Shown in pieces: positions 8,625 through 17,224 of a stretch of 64,000 nt of DNA. The notes under the pieces are model-generated. The model had not been told where the DNA came from and made no database searches. It worked only from the letters and a program-made list of their open reading frames with translations. Location: the NCBI GenBank assembly GCA_025363575.1, contig JANYDM010000003.1, positions 5,985-69,984 on the forward strand, in the 5' to 3' direction. The stretch's first letter is position 1, and the number at the start of each line of letters is the position of its first letter. The DNA is from Betaproteobacteria bacterium. GTDB taxonomy: Bacteria > Pseudomonadota > Gammaproteobacteria > Burkholderiales > SG8-41. Made by a program: the position numbers and the translations under genes.

Positions 8625-9344
8625 TTGCCACCTGAGGACGCTTTAACGCTCAGCGGCATCAACGCGCTCTATGGCGACAGCCACGTGCTGCACGGCGTGT
8701 CGTTCGCGGTGCGGCCCGGCCGCGTGCTGGCGCTTCTCGGGCGCAACGGCGCGGGCAAAACCACGTGCATGAGCACCATCATCGGGTTTCTGCAGCCGCG
8801 CGACGGCGACATTCGCTTTTTCGGCGAACCGATCACGCGCCTGCCGCCCGAGGCAATTTCGCGCAAGGGCATCGGCTTCGTGCCGCAAGGGAGGCGCATT
8901 TTCCCGACGCTCACCGTGCGCGAAAATCTGCTTGTCGCGCAGCAATCGCGGAGCACGGTCGACAAGCCGTGGACGCTGGCGCGCGTATGCGAACTGTTTC
9001 CGCGCCTCGCGGAGCGTCTCGAACAGCATGCAGGCTCGTTGTCCGGCGGCGAGCAGCAGATGCTCGCAATCGGCCGCGCATTGATGGGCAATCCGCGCCT
9101 TCTGCTGATGGACGAACCGTCCGAAGGACTGGCGCCGCTGATCGTCGCCGAAGTCGGGCGCACGATCGCGCGCCTGAAGGCGGAAGGCCAGTCCATCGTG
9201 CTCGTCGAGCAGAACATCAAGCTTGCATTCGATCTCGCCGACGACGTTGTCATGCTGAATACCGGGCGCGTCGTATTTGCCGGCGCCGCCAGCGAGGTGC
9301 GCGACAACGAGGCGCTGATTACCCAGCACCTCGGAGTTTTTTAG
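8619..9344 (+). CDS. livF: ABC transporter ATP-binding protein, LivF family
   Basis: 241 residues. Walker A GRNGAGKTT, Q-loop IGFVPQGRRIFPTLTV, signature LSGGEQQMLAIGRALM, Walker B LLLMDEPSEGLAPLIV and the switch His replaced in the usual LivF way (VLVEQNIK). Start ATG 8619 lies in the last unit of the 13-bp tandem repeat. Last gene of the first Liv operon. Confidence 0.9.
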   Translation: MSLPPEDALTLSGINALYGDSHVLHGVSFAVRPGRVLALLGRNGAGKTTCMSTIIGFLQPRDGDIRFFGEPITRLPPEAISRKGIGFVPQGRRIFPTLTVRENLLVAQQSRSTVDKPWTLARVCELFPRLAERLEQHAGSLSGGEQQMLAIGRALMGNPRLLLMDEPSEGLAPLIVAEVGRTIARLKAEGQSIVLVEQNIKLAFDLADDVVMLNTGRVVFAGAASEVRDNEALITQHLGVF

Positions 9345-9500
9345 TACAGACTGTGAGAACATGATTGAATAGTTGCTGGATGCTGATGTAATGGGTGATG
9401 AGTTATGAGCGATGGGTGATGGGCTACGATTTAAGGACCCGTTCCCCATACCCCGTTCCCCCATTACCGGTTCATCGATTTTAAGACGAGGAAATTACCT

Positions 9501-10649
9501 ATGATGTTCACCTGCACCCCCGGCTGTACCGATGTCGCGCATCGCCATCGTCCCTCGCTGTTTCTGCGCAAGGGCGCGACTAAAACCGCCGCCAAGACGC
9601 GTCCGGCCGCTGCGCCGGCCAAGGTCGTGCGCGACCGCAAGGGCCGCAGCTTGCGCATCGACCTGCACTGCCATTATCTGAACCCGGCGATCAACGCGAA
9701 AGTCGGGCACCTCAACGCGAGTCAGTTCGAGCCGTCCGGGGTGTTCGCCAATGCGCTGACGAAAGAAGTGAACGTCAAGCAGATAAAAGATCGCGGGCCT
9801 ATGCTCTCGACGATCGAAGTGCGGCTGAAAGACATGGACCGCATGGGCATCGATATCCAGGCGGTGTGCCCGGCGCCCAACCAGTGCATCTACTGGAGCG
9901 AGCCGGATTTCGGCCGCGAACTCGCGCGCATGGCGAACGATCGCCTCGCCGAGATCGCCGCGACATGGCCCGAGCGTTTCGTCGTGATGGGCACGGTGCC
10001 GTTGCAGAACGCGGAGATGGCGGTCGCGGAACTCGAATACTGCGTGAACAAGCTCGGCATGCGCGGCGTCGAGATCCTGCCGAACGTCAACGGCAAAGAT
10101 TTGACGGACCCGAGTCTCGGCTTGGAAAAATTCTTCGCCAAGGCGCAGGAGCTCGACATCGTGGTTTTCATGCACCCGCTGGGCTACACGCAGGGGGAGC
10201 GGCTGATGGACCATTACTTCAACAACGTGATCGGCAATCCGCTGGAGACGACGGTCGCCGCGAGCCACCTCATATTCGACGGCGTGATGGAGCGCAATCC
10301 GAAACTTAAAGTCGTGCTGCCGCACTCGGGCGGTTACCTCGCGCATTACTGGGCGCGCATGGACCACGCGCACCGCGCGCGACCCGACTGCCGCGTCATC
10401 ATCAAGAAAGCGCCGTCGAGCTATTTGAAGAAGTTTTACTTCGACACCATCACGTTCGACACCCAGATGCTGGGCCACCTCATCGCCAAGTATGGCCCCG
10501 ACCACGTCGTGCTCGGCACCGACTACCCATTCGACATGGGCGAAGACAACCCGGTGAAGCTGATCGAAAGCGTGCCGCGGCTATCGCGCGCGGACAAGGA
10601 CAAAATCATGGGCGGTAATGCGGCGCGGTTGCTGAAGATCAAGCGCTGA
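9501..10649 (+). CDS. Amidohydrolase family protein (ACMSD-like decarboxylase/hydrolase)
   Basis: 382 residues, preceded by GAGGAAATTACCT. The metal motif is IDLHCHYLN (HxH, about residue 54), later HP in VVFMHPLGYTQGERL (third His ligand) and the catalytic or metal Asp in VVLGTDYPFDMG. This is the amidohydrolase 2 group that includes aminocarboxymuconate-semialdehyde decarboxylase and gamma-resorcylate decarboxylase. The first about 45 residues are basic, with no clear signal peptide. It lies downstream of the Liv operon and upstream of an exported NHL protein. A second member of the same group is at 56480. Substrate unknown; probably a ring-cleavage or aromatic acid intermediate. Confidence 0.85.
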   Translation: MMFTCTPGCTDVAHRHRPSLFLRKGATKTAAKTRPAAAPAKVVRDRKGRSLRIDLHCHYLNPAINAKVGHLNASQFEPSGVFANALTKEVNVKQIKDRGPMLSTIEVRLKDMDRMGIDIQAVCPAPNQCIYWSEPDFGRELARMANDRLAEIAATWPERFVVMGTVPLQNAEMAVAELEYCVNKLGMRGVEILPNVNGKDLTDPSLGLEKFFAKAQELDIVVFMHPLGYTQGERLMDHYFNNVIGNPLETTVAASHLIFDGVMERNPKLKVVLPHSGGYLAHYWARMDHAHRARPDCRVIIKKAPSSYLKKFYFDTITFDTQMLGHLIAKYGPDHVVLGTDYPFDMGEDNPVKLIESVPRLSRADKDKIMGGNAARLLKIKR

Positions 10650-10667
10650 GCTAGGGACATCACGTAA

Positions 10668-11744
10668 ATGAAAACATGCTTGCTTGTCAGGATGGGAATG
10701 CACGCGATGGTGGCGATCGCGGCCGGATTTATTTGTTCGCCGTCGTCGTTAGCGCAGACGGGTGCGCCGAAATATGAGCCCGACCTTACGTGGCCGAAGC
10801 CGTTGCCGGACCGCTGGGTGCTCGGCGGGTTGGGCGGCGTGTGCGTGGATGCGCAGGACCATGTGTTCATACTCAACCGGCAAGACGTGCCCGAGGGCGA
10901 TCTAAATGCCGGCAAGCTCGCCCCGCCAATCATCGAGTTCGATCCCGCGGGCAACGTCGTGCATTCGTGGGGCGATCTCAAAGTGCTGGATCCGCGCCTG
11001 CATTCCTGTCATCTCGACAAAGAAGGAAATTTCTGGGTCGCGAGCGCGCCTTCCGCCATGGTGCAGAAATACACGCACGATGGTGGCAAGCTGCTGCTGC
11101 AGATCGGCCAGAAAGGCGTTTACGATTCGTCCGACGGTAGCGAGAAAGGCAAGCCGCTCAATTCGTCCGCAGCACGTTTTCTGATGCCGTCGTCCATCTA
11201 CGTCGACCGCCAGAATGGCGATGTTTACATTGCCGACGGCGAAGCCGTGAAAAGCAACCGCCGCGTGGCGGTGATGGACAAGAACGGAAAGTTCCTGCGT
11301 CAGTGGCTGCCCGAAAACATGGGCGAGGTGCATTGCCTGACCATCGCGAACGATCAGGACGTCTACGTATGCAACCGCCGCGGGTCGAAAATCCACGTGT
11401 ACGATAAGGTGGGCATCCTCAAACGCGTCATCGAAGTGCCGTGGCAACCCTACACGCCGCCGGCCGACGGCAAGCGCGTGGAGACCGGCGGTTCGGCTGT
11501 CGCGATCGATTTCTCTCCCGATGCGAATCAGCGGCTGATCTTCGTCGTCAACCAGAACAATTCGCAGATCGAAATCATCGACCGCATGTCCGGCAAACAT
11601 CTGGGCAGCTTCGGCCGGCCCGGCGCATTTCCCGGCGAGTTCGTGCAGGCGCACGGCATCGCGGTGGATTCGAAAGGCAACGTCTATGTCGCCGAGAACC
11701 GCGGCCGGCGTATACACAAATTCAAACCCGCCGGCGCGAATTAG
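10668..11744 (+). CDS. Exported NHL-repeat (six-bladed beta-propeller) protein
   Basis: 358 residues with a signal peptide (MKTCLLVRMGMHAMVAIAAGFICSPSSLAQ). Repeated blades read like GGVCVDAQDHVFILNR, SCHLDKEGNFWVAS, SSIYVDRQNGDVYIADG and GIAVDSKGNVYVAENRGRRIHKF, the NHL/peptidyl-alpha-hydroxyglycine-lyase-like pattern. Probably periplasmic. Starts 18 bases after the amidohydrolase, so likely the same transcript. Function not known; many such proteins are found next to amidohydrolases and bind or cleave small ligands. Confidence 0.75.
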   Translation: MKTCLLVRMGMHAMVAIAAGFICSPSSLAQTGAPKYEPDLTWPKPLPDRWVLGGLGGVCVDAQDHVFILNRQDVPEGDLNAGKLAPPIIEFDPAGNVVHSWGDLKVLDPRLHSCHLDKEGNFWVASAPSAMVQKYTHDGGKLLLQIGQKGVYDSSDGSEKGKPLNSSAARFLMPSSIYVDRQNGDVYIADGEAVKSNRRVAVMDKNGKFLRQWLPENMGEVHCLTIANDQDVYVCNRRGSKIHVYDKVGILKRVIEVPWQPYTPPADGKRVETGGSAVAIDFSPDANQRLIFVVNQNNSQIEIIDRMSGKHLGSFGRPGAFPGEFVQAHGIAVDSKGNVYVAENRGRRIHKFKPAGAN

Positions 11745-11746
11745 CG

Positions 11747-12523
11747 TCAGGCCAGAAACGCTTCGACCGCCTGAACAAAAACCTCCGGCTTTTCGAGCTG
11801 GGGGCAATGCCCGCACTCGGGTATCTCCATGAATCCGGCGCCGGCGATTCCCTTTGCAAGTTCGCGCGCAAGCGGGGCGGGCGTTGCGCCGTCGAGCGCG
11901 CCGACCATCACGAATGCCGGGTTGCGGATCCCGGCGAGCAGCGGCGTGAGATCGACGCGGGATAATGCGAGGCAAGCGCGGCTGAAGCACGCGGAATCGG
12001 CTTTCGCGAGCACTGCTTTGCGCTCGGCGACGAGTTCCGCATTCGCGGCGACAAACGCGGGCGGGAACATGCGGCTGATCGCCGCATCGAGCACCGCTGT
12101 CATGCCCTGTTGCTTCACGCGCTCTGCCATCGCACGCAGCGGCTCCTTGCCCGCGGGCGGAAAAGTGGCGAGCGAATCGGCGATAAACAGCTTGTCGAAT
12201 GTTGCGCCGTGGCGGCACGCTAGCGCAATGGCGATAAAGCCGCCGAGCCCGTTGCCGAGCACGTCGGTTTCCCGCGGCAGTTTCAGCGCGCGCAGTAAAC
12301 CGGCAATGTGATCGGCGTAGTCTTCGACGCTTGTGCCGTGCGGCACGGAAGCGCCATACCCCGGCAGATTGACAAGCGTCACGCGGTGTTTTTTTGCGAG
12401 CTCAGGCACGACGCGCTCGAATGCCGTGCGGTCCGCGAGCAGCGAGTGCAACAGGACGAGGTCGCGGCCGCTGCCGGTTTGCGCGATGTCGACTGCGACG
12501 CCGTTGACTTGGATGATGGACAT
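11747..12523 (-). CDS. Alpha/beta-hydrolase fold protein with Gly at the nucleophile position
   Basis: 258 residues from ATG 12523 (MSIIQVNGVAVDIAQTG); the in-frame extension upstream is repeat DNA. Fold landmarks: oxyanion region DLVLLHSLLADRTAF, nucleophile elbow VLGNGLGGFIAIAL, acid GALDGATP and His ECGHCPQLEKP near the C-terminus. In relatives such as 3-oxoadipate enol-lactonases the elbow reads GNSLGG; here the codon is GGG (Gly), while Asp and His are kept. Lies downstream of a leftward LivK gene, so probably co-transcribed with it. It may be catalytically altered or use another mechanism. Confidence 0.8.
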   Translation of the reverse strand: MSIIQVNGVAVDIAQTGSGRDLVLLHSLLADRTAFERVVPELAKKHRVTLVNLPGYGASVPHGTSVEDYADHIAGLLRALKLPRETDVLGNGLGGFIAIALACRHGATFDKLFIADSLATFPPAGKEPLRAMAERVKQQGMTAVLDAAISRMFPPAFVAANAELVAERKAVLAKADSACFSRACLALSRVDLTPLLAGIRNPAFVMVGALDGATPAPLARELAKGIAGAGFMEIPECGHCPQLEKPEVFVQAVEAFLA

Positions 12524-12566
12524 GGAAAAATAGGATTGAGGATTGAGGATTGAGGAGCGAGGGGAA

Positions 12567-12607
12567 CCCGCCCCCATCCCGGCCGTCCCCCCCGCGAGGG
12601 AGGAAGG
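12567..12607. repeat. C-rich intergenic repeat (family B)
   Basis: CCCGCCCCCATCCCGGCC followed by CCCGCGAGGGAGGAAGG, in the gap between the LivK-like gene and the hydrolase. It resembles the units at 355, 17095, 26459, 49654 and 50497. Confidence 0.5.
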
Positions 12608-12620
12608 AGATTAGGGCGTG

Positions 12621-13865
12621 CTATTCGAGAAACTTCGCCGGCGGCACGTCGCGTCCGTATTGAGGCGAGGAAATGAACTGTTTTGGATCGTAGGTCCAGA
12701 ATTGGGTGACGTCGCGCACTGTGTCGATGGTCGTGTTGACGAGCTGGCCGTCTTTCCTTTCGACCTTGCGGATATAGATGTTCAGCACCGGCTTGCCGTA
12801 CTCGTCGAGCTTGAGCGGCCCCATCGGTCCGCCGTTCAGTTTTACGTTGTGCAGCGCCTTGACGAAATCCGCCTTGTCTTCGAAGCGGCCCTTGATCGCC
12901 TTCATCGCCTCCTCGAGCCACAAACCCGCGGTGTACGTGCCCGCAGTGTAGAAGCCCGGGGTCGCCTTGTACTCGCGCTGGATGGCCTCGACGAAGCGCT
13001 TGTTGTCCGGCGCGTCGCGATCGGTCGCGTACCAGCTCGCGGAGTACACGCCGAGCGCCTCATCGCCCATATTTTTGAGGATGCCCTCGTCGACGAGAGT
13101 CGGATTGCCGAACACCGGCATCTTGAGGCCGAACTCCTTGTAGGCGCGCAGGAAGCGCAGCGGATTGCTGCCGGCAAAGCCGGCGTAAATCCCGTCCACG
13201 CCGGTTTTCACCTGGCCGACAAATGAGCCGTAGTCGGGGGCGTTGAGCGCGGGCCAGAGCTTCTGCACGATGCGCCCGCCGTTGTCCTCGAATACATGCT
13301 GAAAGCCTGCCGCGCCCTCGTGCCCGTAGGTGAAGTCGTCGGCAATCATCGCGATGCGTTTGTAGCCGAGTTTTTTTGACGCGTAGTTGCCGAGCGCGTG
13401 CATCGGCTGGGCGGCGGTACCGTAAACGTGAATCACGTAGTCGCTTTTCTTCTGCTGCGCAAGGTCGTTCTGCGCCGCCGAGGTCGGCGTGATCAGCGGC
13501 ACCTTCGACTGCATTATGTATTCGTCGATCGCGAGCGCCTCGAATGTCGCGAGCGGCCCGATGATCACGTGCACCTTGTCGCGCTCGATGAGTTCCTGGG
13601 TCTTGGCCTTGGCCTGCGCGGGCTGGCCGGCGGTGTCGGCGAAAAAGATTTCAACCTTGCGGCCGGCGAACGTATTGTTGCGCTCCTTCAGCAACAGGTT
13701 GATGCCTTCTTCCATCTGCTTGCCGCCCGCGGCGAGCGGGCCGGTCCTCACGGTGAGAAAGCCGAGCCGCAGCGGTTCGCCCTGCGCGAACGCCGGGGCG
13801 GGCAGCAATGAGACGAGCATTGCGACAACCGCGGGAGCAACGAGCTCGAGTCTGAATCCGGTCAT
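12621..13865 (-). CDS. Branched-chain amino acid-type ABC transporter substrate-binding protein (LivK-like), orphan
   Basis: 414 residues with a Sec signal peptide (LELVAPAVVAMLVSLLPAPAFAQ). The mature part reads LRLGFLTVRTGPLAAGGKQM and AKTQELIERDKVHVIIGP, closely parallel to the receptor at 4596, with which it shares the TVxTGPLAxGG start, the AQAKAKTQEL segment and the C-terminal RDVPPAKFLE / RDYPPAKNLE end. Transcribed leftward, away from both Liv operons and without its own permease, so it may lend its specificity to one of them. GGAGG precedes ATG 13865. A promoter-like pair lies at 13955-13982. Confidence 0.85.
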   Translation of the reverse strand: MTGFRLELVAPAVVAMLVSLLPAPAFAQGEPLRLGFLTVRTGPLAAGGKQMEEGINLLLKERNNTFAGRKVEIFFADTAGQPAQAKAKTQELIERDKVHVIIGPLATFEALAIDEYIMQSKVPLITPTSAAQNDLAQQKKSDYVIHVYGTAAQPMHALGNYASKKLGYKRIAMIADDFTYGHEGAAGFQHVFEDNGGRIVQKLWPALNAPDYGSFVGQVKTGVDGIYAGFAGSNPLRFLRAYKEFGLKMPVFGNPTLVDEGILKNMGDEALGVYSASWYATDRDAPDNKRFVEAIQREYKATPGFYTAGTYTAGLWLEEAMKAIKGRFEDKADFVKALHNVKLNGGPMGPLKLDEYGKPVLNIYIRKVERKDGQLVNTTIDTVRDVTQFWTYDPKQFISSPQYGRDVPPAKFLE

Positions 13866-13954
13866 GACTCCTCCTTGTTTATGGAACTGCTTTTTCGCCG
13901 GTTCATTGGCGCCGGTCTATGCGTCAGGCAGCTGTAATGCTGAAAGCGATTGGC

Positions 13955-13982
13955 ATAATAGCACTCGCTCCCGTGGCGACAA
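13955..13982 (-). promoter_or_regulatory. Candidate sigma70 promoter for the leftward LivK gene
   Basis: On the minus strand TTGTCG, a 16-base spacer and TATTAT, ending 90 bases upstream of ATG 13865. The divergent gene at 14055 starts on the other side. Read by eye only. Confidence 0.45.
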
Positions 13983-14054
13983 GAGTCCTATTGACAGCGT
14001 CCACCGAATAGTCGAAGTTAGGCACGACGCTACCATTCCCCGCAGGAGACCGGC

Positions 14055-14501
14055 ATGCCACTTGGAAAAATCGCCCACTATTCCATACGCACGCTCGATC
14101 TTGAGGCGACGCGCCGGTTTTACACCGGGGTGATGGGTCTCACCGTCGGGCCGCGTCCGAAGTTTAATTTTCCCGGACTGTGGCTCTACAATGGCAGCCA
14201 CGAATCGTACGACAACGCGGTCGTGCATATCATCGGCATCGATCCGAACGATCCGCAAGGCTTGCAAGATTATCTTGGCGATCGTGATCCTGAGAGCCTG
14301 AAAAACGGGACGGGGACATTCGACCATATCGCTTTTTCCGCGACGGATGTGAGCGGCATGGTCAGGCACCTGAAAAAAATCAGCGTGCCGTTTCGCGAAC
14401 GCACCGTGCCCGATCTAAATCTGCGTCAGGTGTTTCTCGACGATCCGAGCGGCGTGGTGATCGAGCTCAATTACCCCGCGAACGAAAAGTCGGTCGCCTG
14501 A
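14055..14501 (+). CDS. VOC family (glyoxalase/extradiol dioxygenase-fold) protein
   Basis: 148 residues after a GGAG site. IAHYSIRTLDLEATRRFY and FDHIAFSATDVSGMVRHL are the paired beta-alpha-beta-beta-beta starts of the vicinal oxygen chelate fold, with metal-ligand His residues in AHYSI and DHIAF. The C-terminal DPSGVVIELNY supplies the conserved Glu ligand. Metal-dependent isomerase, lyase or dioxygenase of unknown substrate. Thirteen bases upstream of an FAD monooxygenase, so a joint catabolic role is likely. Confidence 0.85.
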   Translation: MPLGKIAHYSIRTLDLEATRRFYTGVMGLTVGPRPKFNFPGLWLYNGSHESYDNAVVHIIGIDPNDPQGLQDYLGDRDPESLKNGTGTFDHIAFSATDVSGMVRHLKKISVPFRERTVPDLNLRQVFLDDPSGVVIELNYPANEKSVA

Positions 14502-14514
14502 CGTTCGCGTCGTC

Positions 14515-15759
14515 ATGAGCGAACGGCGCAAGGCCCTCGTCGTCGGCGGCTCGCTCGGCGGGCTGTTCGCCGCCAATCTGCTGTCGCGTGCCGGGTGGGA
14601 CGTCGAGGTATTCGAGCGAGCAGGCGTCGCGCTTGCAGGCCGCGGCGCCGGCATCATTACGCACGGCGAATTGTTCGATGCGATGCGCCGTGCAGGTGCC
14701 GTCATAGACGAAGCAATCGGTTGTCCGACGCATGGGCGCGTAACCCTCGATCGTTCAGGCGCCAGCGCGGCCGGGCTGCCCATGGTCCAGATCCTCGCGG
14801 CATGGGGCAGCCTCTACGGATTAATGAAGGGCGTATTTCCTGCCAGCCGCTATCATTTCAATAAATCACTGCTGCGGGTGGAGCAGAACGACGCTGCGGT
14901 AACCGCGCATTTTGACGACGGCACGAACGCAAGCGGCGACCTGCTGGTCGGTGCCGACGGCATACGCTCGACTGTGCGCGCGCAATTTCTTTCGCAGTCC
15001 AAGCCGGTCTATGCGGGTTATCTCGCGTGGCGCGGGCTTGCTGACGAGAGCGCGGTGAACGAGGAAACGCGCCGCACGCTGGCCGGCCGCATGGCGTTCT
15101 GTCTGCCGCCCGGCGAGCAAATGCTGACTTACTTCGTCCCGGGCCGCGACAACAGCACCGGCGCAGGCGAGCGGCGCATCAACTTCGTGTGGTACCGCCC
15201 GGTCGATGGGGACGCCGGATTGCGCGATCTTTTCACCGACGCCGATGGCCGGCACTACGAGCACAACATTCCGCCCGATCGCATCCGGCCGCGGGTGATT
15301 GCCGACATGCGTGCGGCCGCTGCTGAACTGCTCGCGCCGCAGTTTGCCGATGTGGTGCGCGCGACTGCCGAACCGCTGTTTCAGCCGATCTATGATCTGG
15401 AATCGCCGCAGCTCGCGTTCGGCCGCGTCGCGTTGCTTGGCGATGCCGCGTTCGTCGCGCGTCCGCATGTGGGGCTCGGCGTGACGAAGGCGGCGGGCGA
15501 CGCGGCCGCGCTGGCCGATGCGTTGCTGGCGCATCCGGGTGACATCGGTTCCGCGCTGGCGCGCTATGCCGACAGTCGCCTCGAATACGGCAAAGCCATT
15601 GTCGCGCACGCGCGTCTGCTGGGCGAGGGTATAGGCGCGAGTGTTGCCGCCAGCGCACGGGCCGCTTATTTCCGGCAGCCGGAGGTCATCATGCGTGAAG
15701 TCGCCGTGCCGGACTGGGCTGATCGCTCTGTTGCGCTGCGCCGCCTTCAAGTAACATAG
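14515..15759 (+). CDS. FAD-dependent monooxygenase (aromatic hydroxylase, dihydroxypyridine hydroxylase-like)
   Basis: 414 residues. FAD-binding GGSLGGLFAANLL (residues 10-22) with VEVFERAG closing the Rossmann fold, the middle DLLVGADGIRSTVR motif, and the C-terminal LLGDAAFVARPHVGLGVTKAAGDAAALADAL (GD motif). Group A single-component flavin hydroxylases insert one oxygen into electron-rich rings using NAD(P)H. The overall pattern recalls 2,6-dihydroxypyridine 3-hydroxylase. It sits between a VOC protein and a LivK/Liv uptake operon, which suggests uptake and oxidation of one aromatic or heterocyclic compound; this is inference. Confidence 0.8.
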   Translation: MSERRKALVVGGSLGGLFAANLLSRAGWDVEVFERAGVALAGRGAGIITHGELFDAMRRAGAVIDEAIGCPTHGRVTLDRSGASAAGLPMVQILAAWGSLYGLMKGVFPASRYHFNKSLLRVEQNDAAVTAHFDDGTNASGDLLVGADGIRSTVRAQFLSQSKPVYAGYLAWRGLADESAVNEETRRTLAGRMAFCLPPGEQMLTYFVPGRDNSTGAGERRINFVWYRPVDGDAGLRDLFTDADGRHYEHNIPPDRIRPRVIADMRAAAAELLAPQFADVVRATAEPLFQPIYDLESPQLAFGRVALLGDAAFVARPHVGLGVTKAAGDAAALADALLAHPGDIGSALARYADSRLEYGKAIVAHARLLGEGIGASVAASARAAYFRQPEVIMREVAVPDWADRSVALRRLQVT

Positions 15760-15825
15760 CCGTCAATAACAATGCCCGCGGCATGCATGCGGGTTCGCGT
15801 TTCATCCACCTCACGGAGGAGCATC

Positions 15826-17091
15826 ATGACCGAGCGCTCGAAGAAACCCGCTGCCGACAAAAAACGCCGCAAGCTGATACTGGGCGCCACCAGTGCTGCC
15901 GCCACCGCCGCCACTTCACCGTTCTGGATCAACATCGTCCACGCGCAGTCCAAGGCGCCGATCAAGATTGGTTTTCCGACGCCACTCACGGGCCCTTTCG
16001 GCACCGAAGCGCAGGACCAGGTGCGCTGCGCCGAAATCGCTATCAAGGAGTTTAACGAGTCGGGCGGCCTCAACGGGCGCATGGCGGAACTGCTGGTGCG
16101 CGACGACAAGCTGAATCCCGGCGAAGCGGCGACGCGCACCCTCGAGCTCATCGAAAAAGAGAAAGTCAGTTTCGTCGTCGGCGCGCTGTCCGCGGCAGTG
16201 CAGCTGTCGGTCAACAACGTGTGCAAGGAACGCGGCATCATCTACAACTCGATCAGCCAGTCGGACGCGATCAGCGAGGTCAAGGACTTCAGCAAATACA
16301 CGTTCCACGAGGCGATGAATCCGCACATGACTTCAGGCGCGGTCGCACGCTTCGCCATTCCGAAATTCGGCAAACGCGTCGTGTTTTTCACGCCGGACTA
16401 CGCTTACGGGCACGAGATGCTGCGCGGCTTCCAGCGCGCGGGCAAGGAACTCGGCCTGGAAACGCTCGCCGATCTGCGTTACCCGCTCGGCACCAGCGAC
16501 TACACGTCGTTCTTCCCGCGCGTGCAGTCGCTGAAGCCTGACATCCTGTGCATGATCAATTTCGGCCGCGACCTCGTGAACGCAGCCAAGCAGGCCTACG
16601 AATTCGGCATCACCAAGCAGGTCAAGATCATCACGCCCATCCTGCTGATCAGCGCGCGCATGGCTGCCGGCCCCGAGCCCTTCGAAGGCGTTGTCGGCGC
16701 GACTTCGTACTACTGGAAGATCGAGGACTCGCTCGCCAGCGCGAAGGCGTTCAACGACCGCTATCGCAAGGCGCACCCGGGCACGGTGCCGACCGACTAC
16801 GGCGCGCTTGGCTACGCGGGTGTGCGCTCGCTGCTCGTCGCCGCGCGCAACGCGAAGAGCACCGATTCCGACAAGGTGATTCCCGCGATGGAGGCGCTCA
16901 AGTACGATTTCTACAAAGGGCCGCAGTCCTATCGCAAGTGCGATCACCAGTCGGTGCAGTCGTTGATCATGCTGCAGTCGAAGGCCGCGGCCAACGTGCG
17001 CGACAAGAACGACGTGTTCGACGTCATCGGCATCGACAACGGCAGCGAGAAGATGCTGCGCACCTGCAAGGAGCTCGGGCATAAGGCTTAG
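15826..17091 (+). CDS. Branched-chain amino acid-type ABC transporter substrate-binding protein (LivK-like)
   Basis: 421 residues from ATG 15826, which follows CGGAGGAG; the in-frame upstream codon at 15772 has no such site. The N-terminus KKRRKLILGATSAAATAAT is Tat-like and ends IVHAQ. The mature part IKIGFPTPLTGPFGTEAQD and AATRTLELIEKEKVSFVVGA fits Peripla_BP_6. First gene of the second Liv operon (17225-20554). Its sequence is less like the two other receptors (4596, 12621) than those are to each other, so a different ligand is likely. Confidence 0.85.
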   Translation: MTERSKKPAADKKRRKLILGATSAAATAATSPFWINIVHAQSKAPIKIGFPTPLTGPFGTEAQDQVRCAEIAIKEFNESGGLNGRMAELLVRDDKLNPGEAATRTLELIEKEKVSFVVGALSAAVQLSVNNVCKERGIIYNSISQSDAISEVKDFSKYTFHEAMNPHMTSGAVARFAIPKFGKRVVFFTPDYAYGHEMLRGFQRAGKELGLETLADLRYPLGTSDYTSFFPRVQSLKPDILCMINFGRDLVNAAKQAYEFGITKQVKIITPILLISARMAAGPEPFEGVVGATSYYWKIEDSLASAKAFNDRYRKAHPGTVPTDYGALGYAGVRSLLVAARNAKSTDSDKVIPAMEALKYDFYKGPQSYRKCDHQSVQSLIMLQSKAAANVRDKNDVFDVIGIDNGSEKMLRTCKELGHKA

Positions 17092-17094
17092 TAG

Positions 17095-17212
17095 CGCCTT
17101 CCCCCTTGACGGGGGAAGGCGGGGATGGGGGTGAAATCATTGCGTGTCGTGGTAGTGCTCACCCCCACCCCGGCCCCCCCTCGTCGAGGGGGAGGGGATT
17201 CGTTTTCAATAC
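17095..17212. repeat. C-rich intergenic inverted repeat (family B), paired copy
   Basis: CTTCCCCCTTGACGGGGGAA and a following GGATGGGGGTG at the left, and CTCACCCCCACCCCGG with CTCGTCGAGGGGGAGGGG at the right, so two units in opposite orientation form a large hairpin. Fills the gap between receptor and permease genes, as the repeat at 5853 does in the first operon. Confidence 0.75.
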
Positions 17213-17224
17213 CACGGTAATCCT

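Noticed and set aside
9345..9500. Repeated GGGTGATG units as a regulatory array
   Set aside because: Short, degenerate and AT/GC mixed; could be another dispersed repeat but evidence is too weak to list.
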